Of a stretch of DNA of 64,000 nt, positions 1 through 7,873 are shown piece by piece. This DNA is from Pedobacter cryoconitis (GTDB lineage: Bacteria > Bacteroidota > Bacteroidia > Sphingobacteriales > Sphingobacteriaceae), in contig NZ_JACHCG010000006.1 in NCBI RefSeq assembly GCF_014200595.1, positions 304,682 through 368,681 of the forward strand. Reading direction: 5' to 3'. Each line of letters starts with the position of its first letter. Positions within the stretch are counted from its first letter, which is position 1. The translations under genes and the position numbers were made by a program. The notes under the pieces were generated by a model. The model worked only from the letters and a program-made list of their open reading frames with translations, had not been told where the DNA came from and did no database searches.

Positions 1-2
1 TA

Positions 3-824
3 AGGGTGTTAGATTACGGGGCAAGGTTTTATGATCCGGTAATAGGGCGTTTCAATACGATAGATCCGCTTTCTGAGAAGAGCAGACGGTTCTCTACGTA
101 TGTTTATGGGAATAATAATCCGATCAGGTTTATTGATCCTGATGGAATGGAGGCAACGGATTGGTATCAATCTAAAGATAAGAAGACCGTAAAATGGTTT
201 GAAGGTAGCGGTGAGCGAGAGGGATATGATCATAAAGGTCAGGCAGCCACAATTGAAAGTTCAGGCAAGAATGATGGTGTAATAAATTTAAACGCTGATG
301 GAACAGCAACTAATGGCCAAACAGGTGAGTTTGCTTCTTATTCAACAAGTGGAGCAACAAGGATAGAAGATAAGTCATTTAGCATATTTAAATCGACTTT
401 GTCAAGTAGTACCTTTGGTGCAGGACAAGCTTTAGATTTGGGGGGTAAATTAAACGAAGGAGTTGGAAATATTGCAGACGTAGGTGCGTGGGCAATAGGA
501 GCGGGATTAAGTGATGGTACTTCAGTAATGAATAGATCTAATGTTTTGGGGACTTTAAAAAGTGTAGGAACTGGAGTTGTTGTGGCTGGTACTTTTATCG
601 AAGCGGGCAAGGCTTTGGTAGGTCATCAGACACCAGGAGAGGCGGCTATAAATATAGGGGCTGGATTTGCTGCCTTTAGAATTGGGGGGCTTCCAGGTAT
701 GGTTGTTGGGGCTCTTATACAGTCGACTTTTAATGTCTCAGGCATTGAGAGTAAATATCCAAGAAACCCACTTTATAAGTATCCAGATAATACAAGAGTT
801 GTAATGCCATATATTAAAAGATGA
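3..824 (+). CDS. RHS core fragment with Gly-rich hydrophobic C-terminal toxin (5' end off window)
   Basis: The frame is open to the window edge; the first in-frame start codon is GTG at 6. From there residues 3-48 are the RHS core (DYGARFYDP, later [12 protein letters not shown]), the point where conserved RHS shells hand over to variable tips. The rest is a unique tip of about 220 residues. Residues about 187-206 and 212-242 are hydrophobic and rich in Gly/Ala, resembling glycine-zipper membrane helices, so a membrane-acting toxin is plausible (inference). It overlaps the next gene by 4 bases (ATGA), the usual toxin-immunity coupling. Whether it is the tip of a full RHS protein or an orphan cassette cannot be decided, because the upstream sequence is missing. 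The tip matches no toxin family I can name. Confidence 0.75.
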   Translation, partial: RVLDYGARFYDPVIGRFNTIDPLSEKSRRFSTYVYGNNNPIRFIDPDGMEATDWYQSKDKKTVKWFEGSGEREGYDHKGQAATIESSGKNDGVINLNADGTATNGQTGEFASYSTSGATRIEDKSFSIFKSTLSSSTFGAGQALDLGGKLNEGVGNIADVGAWAIGAGLSDGTSVMNRSNVLGTLKSVGTGVVVAGTFIEAGKALVGHQTPGEAAINIGAGFAAFRIGGLPGMVVGALIQSTFNVSGIESKYPRNPLYKYPDNTRVVMPYIKR

Positions 825-1207
825 TAGAAAAATTATATTATCAGCTTTATAAAGTAGTTAAAACTACAAGAAAAGATGATCAACCGTTTTTTAACGCATA
901 TATCGCTCTATGTTTTTTAGAGGGGCTAAATCTTGGATCAATATTTGGGATGGCAAATTATTTTCTTAAATATCGTATTCCAGAAAATACATCTGTAAAG
1001 GGATCTCTTATTGTCTTTGGAATAATTATTTTATACAATTATTTCGGTCTGTGGATAAAAAAAGAAGAAATTGTCTCTAAGTATGATCGTTTACCCCATA
1101 ATAAAAGCAGGGTGCTAATCTGGGCTTTTATCATACTTTCATTTTCTATTTTTTTTATTGTACTTAACTATCTTGTGGAATATCATCCTAGCCAAAACAT
1201 TAGATAA
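821..1207 (+). CDS. Putative membrane immunity protein of cassette 1
   Basis: A 128-aa protein whose ATG overlaps the stop of the RHS toxin gene (ATGA), so the two are translationally coupled. It has three likely membrane segments at about residues 24-48, 61-78 and 98-118, with a charged loop between the second and third. No signal peptide or enzyme motif is visible. Position right after a polymorphic toxin tip, small size and membrane topology fit an inner-membrane immunity protein. That agrees with the hydrophobic tip upstream, since immunity proteins against pore-forming toxins are typically membrane proteins. The role is inferred from context; no family recognised. Confidence 0.65.
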   Translation: MIEKLYYQLYKVVKTTRKDDQPFFNAYIALCFLEGLNLGSIFGMANYFLKYRIPENTSVKGSLIVFGIIILYNYFGLWIKKEEIVSKYDRLPHNKSRVLIWAFIILSFSIFFIVLNYLVEYHPSQNIR

Positions 1208-1419
1208 TCTAGATGAAGATTATCGCAATAAATAACAAATTGTCTCCAATTAGTAATGGAATGAAAGAGTTGCAATTCCAGTTCAGGTAGTTCATTTCTT
1301 AAGCCACCCGGAGCCTAAGAAAGGGAGGCTGTCAAGGGATCGTGAAATAAACGGCCTTTTTGAGGACAAAGGCTATGAGCCTTTATGCCGCAAAAGTCCT
1401 TTACTGCTTTACTTTCGGG
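1208..1419. other. Intercassette spacer without intact gene
   Basis: About 210 bases between the cassette 1 immunity gene and the first junction repeat. It holds a weak inverted repeat (TTTCTTA ... TAAGAAA, about 1296-1321) that may act as a terminator. No protein-like frame of convincing length was found on either strand. Confidence 0.4.
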
Positions 1420-1644
1420 GCTATCTCTGCTGTGACAGATGTACTAACGAATCAGCACTGCCTTTCATAGTTTCGCACCTTCAAAGTAGAATCACCAACA
1501 AAAAAAGCCAAACAAGTCCAACCAGTAAACTCAAATAAAGCACTAACTTTACGGGAAAGGAAAGTTCTTTATAGCACCGAAAAAGTGCGGCCAGCAAATC
1601 TGGCAAACCCAAAAAAAGTTGCATAAGGGAGTATGATTATGGGG
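1420..1644 (+). repeat. Intercassette junction repeat, copy A, with antisense XRE remnant
   Basis: This block is almost identical to 7649-7873 and shares its right two thirds with 9193-9368 and 10731-10823. On the minus strand its left part reads as a broken XRE-type helix-turn-helix fragment (VRNYERQC, a stop, then FVSTSVTAEIA). On the plus strand its right part reads FTGKE, a canonical RHS-core motif, then an in-frame TAG, about 20 more codons, and the [11 protein letters not shown] core of cassette 2. It is the seam where an RHS core fragment was joined to a truncated antisense regulator gene. Confidence 0.75.
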
Positions 1645-2396
1645 CGAGGTTCTATGACCCGGTTATTGGAAGGTGGAATGTGGTGGATCCGCTGGCGGAG
1701 AGTTATCAAAACCTTTCTCCATATAATTATGCTGATAATAATCCTGTAAATAATACTGATCCTAATGGAAAGGAGGTTCTTTATGGCCAAGGTATTGGTG
1801 GTGGAGACCTGTATACTGGGGCTGATGCTCAGGCTTTATTTGGACAGTTACAATCATCTCAAGGAAATCAAGATGGTAAGCAAAAGAAAAAGTCTGAGAC
1901 AGCTGAGCAAAAATCACAACGCCTTGCTTCCGAAGAAGCTGCATCGCTAAAATCTATGAATGAAAGCATGTTGAAATTAAACAAGTTCATGCTTGGTTTT
2001 ATGGAGTTTAAGTTATTTGCAGAAGGTTTCGCTGAGGCTTCACCAGGAAAATTGACGATATCTCCTAGAGCAGGCTTTTCAGTAAACTCAAGTAAATTTG
2101 ATTATTTCTTTGGGAAAGTTGTAGCTGGAAATCCTAAAAATATTGCTCGTTCTGCTCAGAATTTAAAAGATCTAACAAAAATGGGGATTACAAATGAGAG
2201 TCAGTTAACCAATGTTTTTAAACAGGCGTTTAGTAATGGGAAAATCATATCTACTAAGACAACAGAGTACGGAACAACCATTATGAAGAGTGTAAATGTT
2301 GGTAATAATGGAAGTGTTGGGGTTGGCTTTTTTTATAAAGGAGGTAATATGAGCGTAACACCATCAGTTTCAACGATTATTCCTAAAACTTGGTAA
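1629..2396 (+). CDS. RHS core fragment with C-terminal toxin, cassette 2 (N-truncated)
   Basis: The frame is open from 1575, just after an in-frame TAG; the first usual start codon is GTG at 1680. The RHS core ([16 protein letters not shown], then VDPLAE and [18 protein letters not shown]) is followed by a Lys/Glu/Gln-rich linker and a C-terminal domain of about 110 residues beginning [20 protein letters not shown]. That opening resembles small RNase-like tips seen on other polymorphic toxins (from memory, low certainty). No catalytic residues can be assigned with confidence. Lacking an RHS shell and signal peptide, it is an orphan cassette that probably becomes active only after recombination into a full RHS gene. 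Confidence 0.7.
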   Translation, partial: EYDYGARFYDPVIGRWNVVDPLAESYQNLSPYNYADNNPVNNTDPNGKEVLYGQGIGGGDLYTGADAQALFGQLQSSQGNQDGKQKKKSETAEQKSQRLASEEAASLKSMNESMLKLNKFMLGFMEFKLFAEGFAEASPGKLTISPRAGFSVNSSKFDYFFGKVVAGNPKNIARSAQNLKDLTKMGITNESQLTNVFKQAFSNGKIISTKTTEYGTTIMKSVNVGNNGSVGVGFFYKGGNMSVTPSVSTIIPKTW

Positions 2397-2398
2397 CT

Positions 2399-2857
2399 AT
2401 GAATTTATTTAACGAAATCACAAAAATAGAATTTAATGCATTAAATGAGCTTACCCTATTTAAGGAGGCTGATGACAGGGCAAATAATCACTATGCTATA
2501 ATTTCAGACGGGATGTACGGTTTAAAGTTTTCCTGGAATAGTGAGATAGAACCAGTTATCATTGAAGTCAAACCAAAAGTTTACTCAATTGGAATAGACC
2601 AGCATTTTGCTGTGGTAGATTTCAGCTCTAATACAATTTTATTAAACTTAAATCTTTTTTACAACTTTTATGATACAAAGATCTTTAAAGAATGGATTTT
2701 TATAATTTCCGAACTTGAAATTCTAAAGGTTAGTAGGTTAGATTTTAACATCATTGAAACATATGAACTGCCAGATTTTTTTAGTGATATTGAATTTAAA
2801 GGTGAGGTAGTTGAAATAAGGTGTTCAGGAGGTGAAATTATGCAATTGAAGACCTAA
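2399..2857 (+). CDS. Putative cytoplasmic immunity protein of cassette 2
   Basis: A 152-aa protein starting at the ATG two bases after the toxin stop; a TTG nine bases upstream is in frame but would overlap the toxin, so ATG is preferred. It is soluble and acidic, with alternating hydrophobic strands (FAVVDFSSNTILLNLNLFYNFYD) and no signal peptide or membrane helix. Position and size fit the immunity partner of the preceding tip, and cytoplasmic location fits an intracellular, nucleic-acid-directed toxin. I do not recognise the family; the assignment rests on context. Confidence 0.6.
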   Translation: MNLFNEITKIEFNALNELTLFKEADDRANNHYAIISDGMYGLKFSWNSEIEPVIIEVKPKVYSIGIDQHFAVVDFSSNTILLNLNLFYNFYDTKIFKEWIFIISELEILKVSRLDFNIIETYELPDFFSDIEFKGEVVEIRCSGGEIMQLKT

Positions 2858-3101
2858 TTGTATAAGAAAGAGTATTCATTTTGCCCATGTAAGTGAAAAT
2901 TAATCAGTAATATTCATCGTACTGCTCTAACTTATGCCGGGCTTTGTCGTTAATGTAATAGGCTGCATAATCACTTATGCAACCTATTGGTTTATTTTGT
3001 GATCTACAAGTTGTGTTTTTGGGTGCCCAAAAACCTGCTTGCCTTCGCTTAGGAGCGAAGGAGAAAGGAAACCTTCGCAACTCGGTTTCTGCTGCAGGGG
3101 G
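2858..3101. other. Spacer with two perfect inverted repeats and a minus-strand gene tail
   Basis: The spacer contains TTTTTGGG-TG-CCCAAAAA at 3015-3032 and CCTTCGCT-TAGG-AGCGAAGG at 3042-3061. Both lie just past the stop of the minus-strand XRE gene and could end its transcript. At about 2904-2980 the minus strand has a protein-like tail ending EQYDEYY then a stop, probably the C-terminal remnant of a lost gene. Confidence 0.4.
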
Positions 3102-3452
3102 CTACTTACTGCCTTTAAGGAGTTCGTTCTTTTCCCGTTCGGCTTGCAAGAGGCGTTCATAAAGTTCCATTACCTTGTCCAGCGGGTTAAAGGTACACTG
3201 GAAGTTAAACGAACTCTGATCGTTAAAGTAGTTGATAATGGCATCTTCACTAAAGTTCTTGATGGCCTGGGTTGTAACCCCTAAAACCTTTGCGATCTTG
3301 CCAAGTGTTTCTTCTTCTATTGTTTCGCTTTGCTCGATCTTGGAAATCGTCTGCTGGCTAATGCCTAGCTCAATAGCGAGGTGATCCTGTTTAATTCCGC
3401 TGATCTCTCTGATCCGGCTGATCTTTCTGCCGATATGAATTGTTTCTGCCAT
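3102..3452 (-). CDS. XRE-family helix-turn-helix regulator (intact)
   Basis: A 116-aa protein with a cro/C1-type helix-turn-helix over about residues 10-64: KISRIREISGIKQDHLAIEL, then GISQQTISKIE as the recognition helix, then LGKIAKVLGV. Residues about 85-115 form a charged, probably coiled-coil tail (LYERLLQAEREKNELL) suited to dimerisation. It starts at ATG and is complete, unlike the four or more XRE fragments elsewhere in this island, all on the same strand. It may regulate neighbouring cassettes or be the surviving member of a repeatedly copied regulator set; which it is cannot be told from sequence. Confidence 0.85.
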   Translation of the reverse strand: MAETIHIGRKISRIREISGIKQDHLAIELGISQQTISKIEQSETIEEETLGKIAKVLGVTTQAIKNFSEDAIINYFNDQSSFNFQCTFNPLDKVMELYERLLQAEREKNELLKGSK

Positions 3453-3472
3453 ACTATTTATGTAAAAGGCCG

Positions 3473-3604
3473 CTATAAAGCAGCAATGTTGTTGTTGAAA
3501 AAATCCTTGAACTTCTTTTTGGTGAGCATGGTATCTATGATCTTAAAGACCACCGTGCGGTCTTCCTCGTCGAGCTGGTTGATCAGGTTGACCTGTTCAA
3601 AATT
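3473..3604 (-). pseudogene. C-terminal remnant of an XRE-type regulator
   Basis: The minus strand reads EQVNLINQLDEEDRTVVFKI, then IDTMLTKKKFKDFFNN and a stop at 3473. This helical tail (leucine-rich helix, 'DEEDRTVVFKIIDTML' pattern) matches the C-termini of Bacteroidota XRE proteins. The DNA-binding half is missing: at about 3605 the sequence switches abruptly to the HNH toxin on the other strand, so a rearrangement breakpoint lies there. Confidence 0.6.
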
Positions 3605-3605
3605 G

Positions 3606-4058
3606 GGTCCAGAAGATCCTATCGCTGATGTAGTAGCTGGAGGTATTTTTATTGCTGGTGGTAGTTATGCTTTGGGTACATTAATCTACGATCATGTCAA
3701 TGGCCCTAGTTTATCCTCTGCTGCTAGCTCACCAGATAAAGGGAGTCAGGGAACGAAGAAAACATTAACTTTAGAGGAAAGAGCTGCAAAACTGGACAAG
3801 AAGCCTCGTGATGGCCAAGATTTTACTCCTACTGGGAAAAAGGTAGTAAAGGAACAAAATTCTGAAAAGAATGGCGGAAAGATGAAATGCGCGAACTGTG
3901 AAATTGAGGTTAAAAATGGTAAAAAACATGAAAGAGGAGTAAAGCCTTCTAGTGATGAGGCTCATGTAGATCATAAGAAACGTAAACGAGAAGGTGGTAG
4001 TGGGACGCCGAATAATGGTCAGGTATTATGCCGTGGCTGTAATCTAGATAAACATTAA
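3606..4058 (+). pseudogene. HNH-nuclease toxin tip, cassette 3 (RHS core lost)
   Basis: The frame contains a pre-toxin region (GPEDPIADVVAGGIFIAGG) and a C-terminal HNH endonuclease domain. A CxxC is encoded at 3888-3899, the HVDHKKRK histidine motif at 3963-3986, and a second CxxC followed by N at 4029-4043 (CRGCN). The paired CxxC knuckles and the H...DH core are the metal-binding and catalytic signature of HNH DNases. No RHS core precedes it; the open frame only runs on through antisense regulator debris to an ATG at 3381 that is unlikely to be a true start. It is therefore probably a silent, 5'-truncated cassette. Its immunity gene follows one base after the stop. Confidence 0.7.
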
Positions 4059-4059
4059 G

Positions 4060-4479
4060 ATGAACGAAAAAGTGTTATTGGTCTATCAAGACGTCGATGA
4101 GTATAAGATTGAGAGTGTTTGGGCTTCAAAATCAGGAGATTATTATAGAATTGAGAACATCCCCTTTTTTGCAAAAAATGTCGCTTTTGGTGATATTGTT
4201 TCTGTAGAGGATGAGGATGGAGCTTTATATTTTGATTCATTGATAGAAGCCTCCGGTCATAGTGTAGTTCGTATTATTATGTTTAATGAGAACGATTTTT
4301 CAGATGTAACTAAATCAATAGAAGCGATGGGGTGCAGTTGGGAGGGTAGTCATATCAAGACATTAATTTCTGTGGATATTCCTCCGGAAATTTCGTACGA
4401 TAAAGTCAAAGCTTATTTGGAGAAGGGTAGAGCTGAAGGTCGATTTGACTATCAGGAGGCATGTCTAGGCTTTAAATAG
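4060..4479 (+). CDS. DUF4265-family protein, immunity partner of the HNH toxin
   Basis: A 139-aa soluble protein that follows the DUF4265 pattern closely: VESVWA-like opening (IESVWASKSGDYYRIENIPF), FFAKNVAFGDIVSVEDEDG, then EASGHSVVRIIMF and a conserved MGCSWE. DUF4265 proteins are repeatedly found beside polymorphic toxins in Bacteroidota and other phyla, so an immunity role against the adjacent HNH nuclease is a reasonable inference. The gene starts one base after the toxin stop and ends just before a strong hairpin terminator. It is intact although the toxin lost its RHS core, as expected if residual protection is still useful. Confidence 0.8.
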   Translation: MNEKVLLVYQDVDEYKIESVWASKSGDYYRIENIPFFAKNVAFGDIVSVEDEDGALYFDSLIEASGHSVVRIIMFNENDFSDVTKSIEAMGCSWEGSHIKTLISVDIPPEISYDKVKAYLEKGRAEGRFDYQEACLGFK

Positions 4480-4488
4480 ATATAATAG

Positions 4489-4517
4489 AAGCCCGTGATC
4501 GTTTTGATCCGGGCTTT
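4489..4517. terminator. Hairpin terminator, AAGCCCG family, copy 1
   Basis: AAGCCCGTGATC, a 5-base loop, then GATCCGGGCTTT, with one bulged base. It closes the DUF4265 transcript and lies next to the tail of a minus-strand regulator remnant. Two near-copies lie at 8949-8976 and 10555-10584 in the same relative position. Confidence 0.75.
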
Positions 4518-4522
4518 GTTAT

Positions 4523-4565
4523 TTACTGTCCGTAAACTTTTCTGGCATTTGCATTCCTCTCTACA
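4523..4565 (-). pseudogene. XRE-regulator tail remnant
   Basis: The minus strand encodes VERNANARKVYGQ and a stop. The same ending (DAKARKAYGQ, stop) is found at 10592 and a related one at 8981, each directly beside the same terminator. Only about 14 codons survive here. Confidence 0.5.
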
Positions 4566-4694
4566 TAACCTAGAGAGAGCCTGTTGGTTTTTAATGGTTT
4601 TTTGAGTGAGTGGGTTAAGAATTATAAGGGGGCAATCGAGACAATTTTATCTTTTTATGACTAATATTGTTATTATGTTTGTTATATTTGATAT

Positions 4695-5126
4695 ATGGAA
4701 AGGCTAAGTATTCAACAAAAAAGAGTAGTCGTAGTTTTTTGGAAAAATAACACAGAGAATCCTTTTGAAGTGTTTTCTAATCTAAAGAACTTTTGTTTAA
4801 GTTATTCACAGTTTAATTACAACACCATAAGTAATTATTTGAGTAAGGCTAAAGTCGCTTATGAAAATCAGGAAATACGAATAGAGCGTAAAAATATTAT
4901 TTTAAAGCCTAAGCCTGTTCCTGAACCCCGAATTAGAAAAATAGTACCTGTACTAAGAAGGGTTATGATGAAAGATGCCAATGATGAACAACATGATCTG
5001 AAATATTGGTTGGGCCGACCGGTAAAAGAGCGTGCTGCCGCTGTTACTTACATCATTTCTCAATCTTTAACAAAGGGACAAAGAATGGATAAAACTAAGC
5101 TGGTAAAGAAAAGAATGTACGCATGA
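4695..5126 (+). CDS. Partner protein of a nucleotidyltransferase pair
   Basis: A 143-aa basic protein. Its C-terminal part (HDLKYWLGRPVKERAAAV, then a helix ending in VKKRM) resembles a short conserved protein often encoded just before small MNT-like nucleotidyltransferases, with the pattern YWL-R-ERxxAVxxL. Its last codon overlaps the next start (ATGA), so the two are co-translated. The N-terminal 75 residues look helical and are unfamiliar. Such pairs are toxin-antitoxin-like in arrangement, but the role is not established here. The pair interrupts the RHS cassette array. Confidence 0.6.
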   Translation: MERLSIQQKRVVVVFWKNNTENPFEVFSNLKNFCLSYSQFNYNTISNYLSKAKVAYENQEIRIERKNIILKPKPVPEPRIRKIVPVLRRVMMKDANDEQHDLKYWLGRPVKERAAAVTYIISQSLTKGQRMDKTKLVKKRMYA

Positions 5127-5590
5127 CGTTAGCCGAAGATTTTGAAGATTTTGTTAAATTGTTAAACCAATACGATGTTGAGTACATGGTTGTAGGAGGC
5201 TATGCACTGGCATTTCATGGTAAGCCTCGCCACACAGGTGACCTCGATATTTGGATCAATGTATCTGAAGAAAATGCAATTCGAATGCTCAAAGTTGTGA
5301 ATGATTTTGGGTTGCAATCTCTTGGATTCCAAAAGGAGGATTTTTTAACTGAAGGATTAATTAGCCAGATTGGATATCCACCATTACGCATTGATGTGCT
5401 GAATATAATTGATGGAGTTAAGTTTAGTGAGGCGATTTTAAATATGGAAAAGATAGAACTCGAGGATGATCTTGTCATCAACTATATCGGCCTTAACGAT
5501 CTCGTGAAAAATAAACAAGTCTCCGGCCGTAGACAGGACATCACCGATGTTAAGACATTACAAAAGTTAATAAAATCTAAAAAAAGGTAG
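5123..5590 (+). CDS. MNT-like nucleotidyltransferase
   Basis: A 155-aa protein with the minimal nucleotidyltransferase fold. VVGGYALAFHG at about residues 22-32 holds the glycine motif, and RHTGDLDIWI supplies the catalytic DxD. A third motif (PPLRIDVLNIIDGVKF) carries the distal acidic residue. The ending NDLVKNKQVSGRRQDITDVK is typical of the DUF6036/AbiEii-like group. It is coupled to the preceding gene by an ATGA overlap. Related enzymes act as toxins or as modifiers of partner proteins; the substrate cannot be inferred. The catalytic motifs look intact. Confidence 0.8.
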   Translation: MTLAEDFEDFVKLLNQYDVEYMVVGGYALAFHGKPRHTGDLDIWINVSEENAIRMLKVVNDFGLQSLGFQKEDFLTEGLISQIGYPPLRIDVLNIIDGVKFSEAILNMEKIELEDDLVINYIGLNDLVKNKQVSGRRQDITDVKTLQKLIKSKKR

Positions 5591-5841
5591 TTTTCTTTAT
5601 ATTGCCGAATACTGCCGATGAAAATTAAAGACATGTAAATAATAGACTTTATAGTATTATAGCTGTTTGTATCGGTGGTTATTAAAACAAAAGATTAAAT
5701 CTTCCGCCTTTTTTAGGCTTACCCATTTCCCGGTTGAATGAGCAAGAATTTGTAGACTTGATGTCGCAGAATGCGATAGTAAATCGGAAGCACTCGAAAT
5801 GCCAATGAACAACAAATTAGACTATTAAAAATTAGTTATAA
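5591..5841. other. Spacer with a possible toxin-tail remnant
   Basis: About 250 bases with no intact gene. A plus-strand frame ending at a TGA at 5806-5808 reads like protein for about 37 codons (LNEQEFVDLMSQNAIVNRKH near its end) and stops 33 bases before the next gene. This is the spacing expected for a toxin tail and its immunity gene. Weak evidence. Confidence 0.3.
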
Positions 5842-6147
5842 ATGGAAAAGTCATTAAATAATAAATTTGGACTTGTAATTTTGTTTTTGTCATGGATAAG
5901 TTTGTGTTTAATTTTTAGATTATTTATACCCGCTTTTAGTGCAGGCTCTAGTTCCAGTTCCGAAGTCCCATTTGTATTGCGGATATATACAATTATTGGT
6001 CCAGTTTGTGGGACGTTTCTAATAAGTTTATCCAATATGTTTTTCTTTAAAGAATGGACTAAGAGATTTTGGTATATAAATGGTTTTATAACTTTAGTTA
6101 CTGGTGGTATAATTGCTTATTATGTTGTGAAAATGATTACTTTATAG
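5842..6147 (+). CDS. Small membrane protein, possible orphan immunity protein
   Basis: A 101-aa protein with three likely membrane helices at about residues 8-30, 47-66 and 76-97, a serine run (SAGSSSSSE) in the first loop and basic residues between the second and third helices. It precedes an RHS core fragment on the same strand and follows a possible toxin-tail remnant. By position it looks like the immunity gene of a cassette whose toxin has decayed. No family recognised; inference from location and topology. Confidence 0.5.
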   Translation: MEKSLNNKFGLVILFLSWISLCLIFRLFIPAFSAGSSSSSEVPFVLRIYTIIGPVCGTFLISLSNMFFFKEWTKRFWYINGFITLVTGGIIAYYVVKMITL

Positions 6148-6174
6148 TATTGAGGATGTTATCTCGGTATTGAG

Positions 6175-6987
6175 GAGTATGATTATGGGGCGAGGTTCTA
6201 TGATCCGGTTATCGGAAGATGGAATGTTGTAGATCTGCTCTCTGAGAAGATGAGATGGCATTCTCCTTATAATTATGCATTTAATAATCCGATTAGGTTT
6301 GTCGATCCTGATGGGATGATGCCTTTTACAGATTTGTATAATCTAAGAGGTAATAAAATTGGAACGGATGGAGTTAATAATGGGGTAAACATGATAGTTA
6401 CAGATAATAGTGAGGCTAGACAAATAGCTAGAACACGTGGCAACATAGATTTGAATAATGTAAGATCTGGAGTTACTTTGCCAAGTACAACGGCTCTAAG
6501 AGAAAGTGTTAATGTACTGGATAGGACTGTTGCAAATGGAGGATTAAGAGAAGAAGTCTCAATAGTAATGAATAGTGGTACTGTAGTGCAAGGACAAACT
6601 GGTCCAATTCCTACAATAACTAATAATATTCAAACTGCACCAAGTAGTTTGCCTAATTTGCCTACAGGTACAACAGCAGCTGACGTCGAAACCACAATTC
6701 ATTCACACCCTACAACTGTTCAACAGGTTGGGTCTATGATCTACCCACAATCAGCAAATAATCCCTCAACTGGGCAGGGAACAGACCAAACAACCTTTCA
6801 ACAGTTTGGTACTAATATAATTGTTGGTCCTTTAGGTTCTATAAATCCAAATAGTGTAACAACAAATCCAAATGGATCACTAAATATTCCGGCAAGGTCC
6901 AATGGTGCAGTTATATATGATAGGAATTCTAATCCTAAAGTTGAATTGAAAAGAGATGCAATTATGCGCATAATAAACAATCAATAA
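6175..6987 (+). CDS. RHS core fragment with JAB/JAMM-like metallopeptidase toxin, cassette 4
   Basis: The frame is open from 6154 after an in-frame TGA; the first usual start is ATG at 6250. The RHS core reads [16 protein letters not shown] then [12 protein letters not shown], but DPL in the usual DPLSEK has become DLL. Counting from 6250, the tip contains a glutamate pair at residues 101-102 (REEVSIVM), HSHP at 151-154 and an aspartate at 179 (GTDQTTF), followed by NIIVGPLG. This E / HxHP / D arrangement is the JAB/JAMM zinc-peptidase signature, as in JAB-like polymorphic toxins. The His-to-Asp spacing is longer than in classical JAMM enzymes. The partner immunity protein has a signal peptide, suggesting action outside the cytoplasm. 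Confidence 0.75.
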   Translation, partial: EYDYGARFYDPVIGRWNVVDLLSEKMRWHSPYNYAFNNPIRFVDPDGMMPFTDLYNLRGNKIGTDGVNNGVNMIVTDNSEARQIARTRGNIDLNNVRSGVTLPSTTALRESVNVLDRTVANGGLREEVSIVMNSGTVVQGQTGPIPTITNNIQTAPSSLPNLPTGTTAADVETTIHSHPTTVQQVGSMIYPQSANNPSTGQGTDQTTFQQFGTNIIVGPLGSINPNSVTTNPNGSLNIPARSNGAVIYDRNSNPKVELKRDAIMRIINNQ

Positions 6988-6988
6988 T

Positions 6989-7459
6989 ATGAAAAATATT
7001 TTATTAGTTCTTCTTCTTATCTTTTTAACGACCTGTAGTTATGGACAAAGTAAGAGTGATTTTGATTTTATTATTGTAATTGATGAAGCAATTGTGACTA
7101 GCCTGAGTAATCCAAAATTGTTAATCAGAAAAGAAAATGAATTATTATCAGGTATTAATATCTCCTTTAAGCCGGGCAATTTGTCATTAAATACAGCTGA
7201 CTATAAAATAATAGCAAATAGCAATGATGATTTGTATTTGAAATTTGACTATTATGATTATTCGAAAGGTAAGCAGGAGGTATATAATTATGATATTAAA
7301 ATTGGGAAAAATTGGTTTGAGAAATCTTATCTAATCTTGAGAATATATAATACTAGTAAAAAGAAGTACAAAAAAAAATTAATCCCTATCAAAGGAACAA
7401 ATTACGCATATGAAATTGACTATGGCGGGGGGGCGGCAATACAAATTAGAAAACCCTAA
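6989..7459 (+). CDS. Secreted immunity protein of cassette 4
   Basis: A 156-aa protein starting one base after the toxin stop. Its N-terminus is a clear signal peptide (MKNILLVLLLIFLTTCSYGQ), cleaved after about residue 19 or, less likely, lipidated at Cys16. The mature part is beta-rich with many Tyr/Lys residues and ends in a Gly-rich strand (DYGGGAAIQIRK). Secreted immunity proteins normally accompany toxins that act in the periplasm or on the envelope. No family recognised; the role is inferred from position. Confidence 0.6.
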   Translation: MKNILLVLLLIFLTTCSYGQSKSDFDFIIVIDEAIVTSLSNPKLLIRKENELLSGINISFKPGNLSLNTADYKIIANSNDDLYLKFDYYDYSKGKQEVYNYDIKIGKNWFEKSYLILRIYNTSKKKYKKKLIPIKGTNYAYEIDYGGGAAIQIRKP

Positions 7460-7519
7460 TCTTTAAAATTCTTAAGAATCATTAAACAATACACAAGTTT
7501 TCCTAATATTTGCATCTTT

Positions 7520-7770
7520 AAAAAGCGTATTAATAATGACCAGTTGATATGGCTGTCGTTATCCGACAAGTTTTCTATCTGTTGTACTTTTTAACGGTCG
7601 TTAATTTCTTCGCCGTCGATATAATCCAAAGTCACATCAGATGCTTGGGCTATCTTTGCTGTAACAGATGTACTAACGAATCAGCACTGCCTTTCATAGT
7701 TCCGCACCTTCAAAGTAGAATCTCCAAAAAAAAAAAGCCAAACAAGTCCAACCAGTAAACTCAAATAAAG
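7520..7770 (-). pseudogene. XRE-type regulator remnant with several frame breaks
   Basis: Read on the minus strand, pieces in different frames line up with an XRE protein: VRNYERQC, a stop, FVSTSVTAKIAQASDVTLDY ending IDGEEINDR and a stop at 7591, then VQQIENLSDND. The first piece is the end of the helix-turn-helix and the last is the usual C-terminal helix. The upstream half of the DNA-binding domain is replaced by RHS junction sequence. It is clearly decayed. Confidence 0.6.
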
Positions 7771-7873
7771 CACTAACTTTACGGGAAAGGAAAGTTCTTT
7801 ATAGCACTGGAAAAGTGCGGCCAGCAAATTCGGCAAATCCAAAAAAAGTTGCATAAGGGAGTACGATTACGGC
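7649..7873 (+). repeat. Intercassette junction repeat, copy C
   Basis: Nearly identical to 1420-1644, with only scattered substitutions. It ends in the RHS core of cassette 5. In the core's own frame it reads FTGKESSL, TAG, then about 20 codons before [11 protein letters not shown], so the RHS frame is closed upstream. Confidence 0.75.

Noticed and set aside
1569..1790. Minus-strand frames of about 70-93 codons across RHS cores (also at 9295-9576 and 9-233)
   Set aside because: They recur only because the RHS core DNA is repeated; the plus-strand reading is a known protein motif.
2977..3284. Two plus-strand frames of 61 and 81 codons
   Set aside because: They run antisense to the intact XRE regulator and through the hairpins after it; the minus-strand protein is clearly the real one.
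7549..7758. Plus-strand 69-codon frame
   Set aside because: It is the complement of an XRE remnant and the junction repeat; a related sequence at 1420-1560 is not open in the same way.
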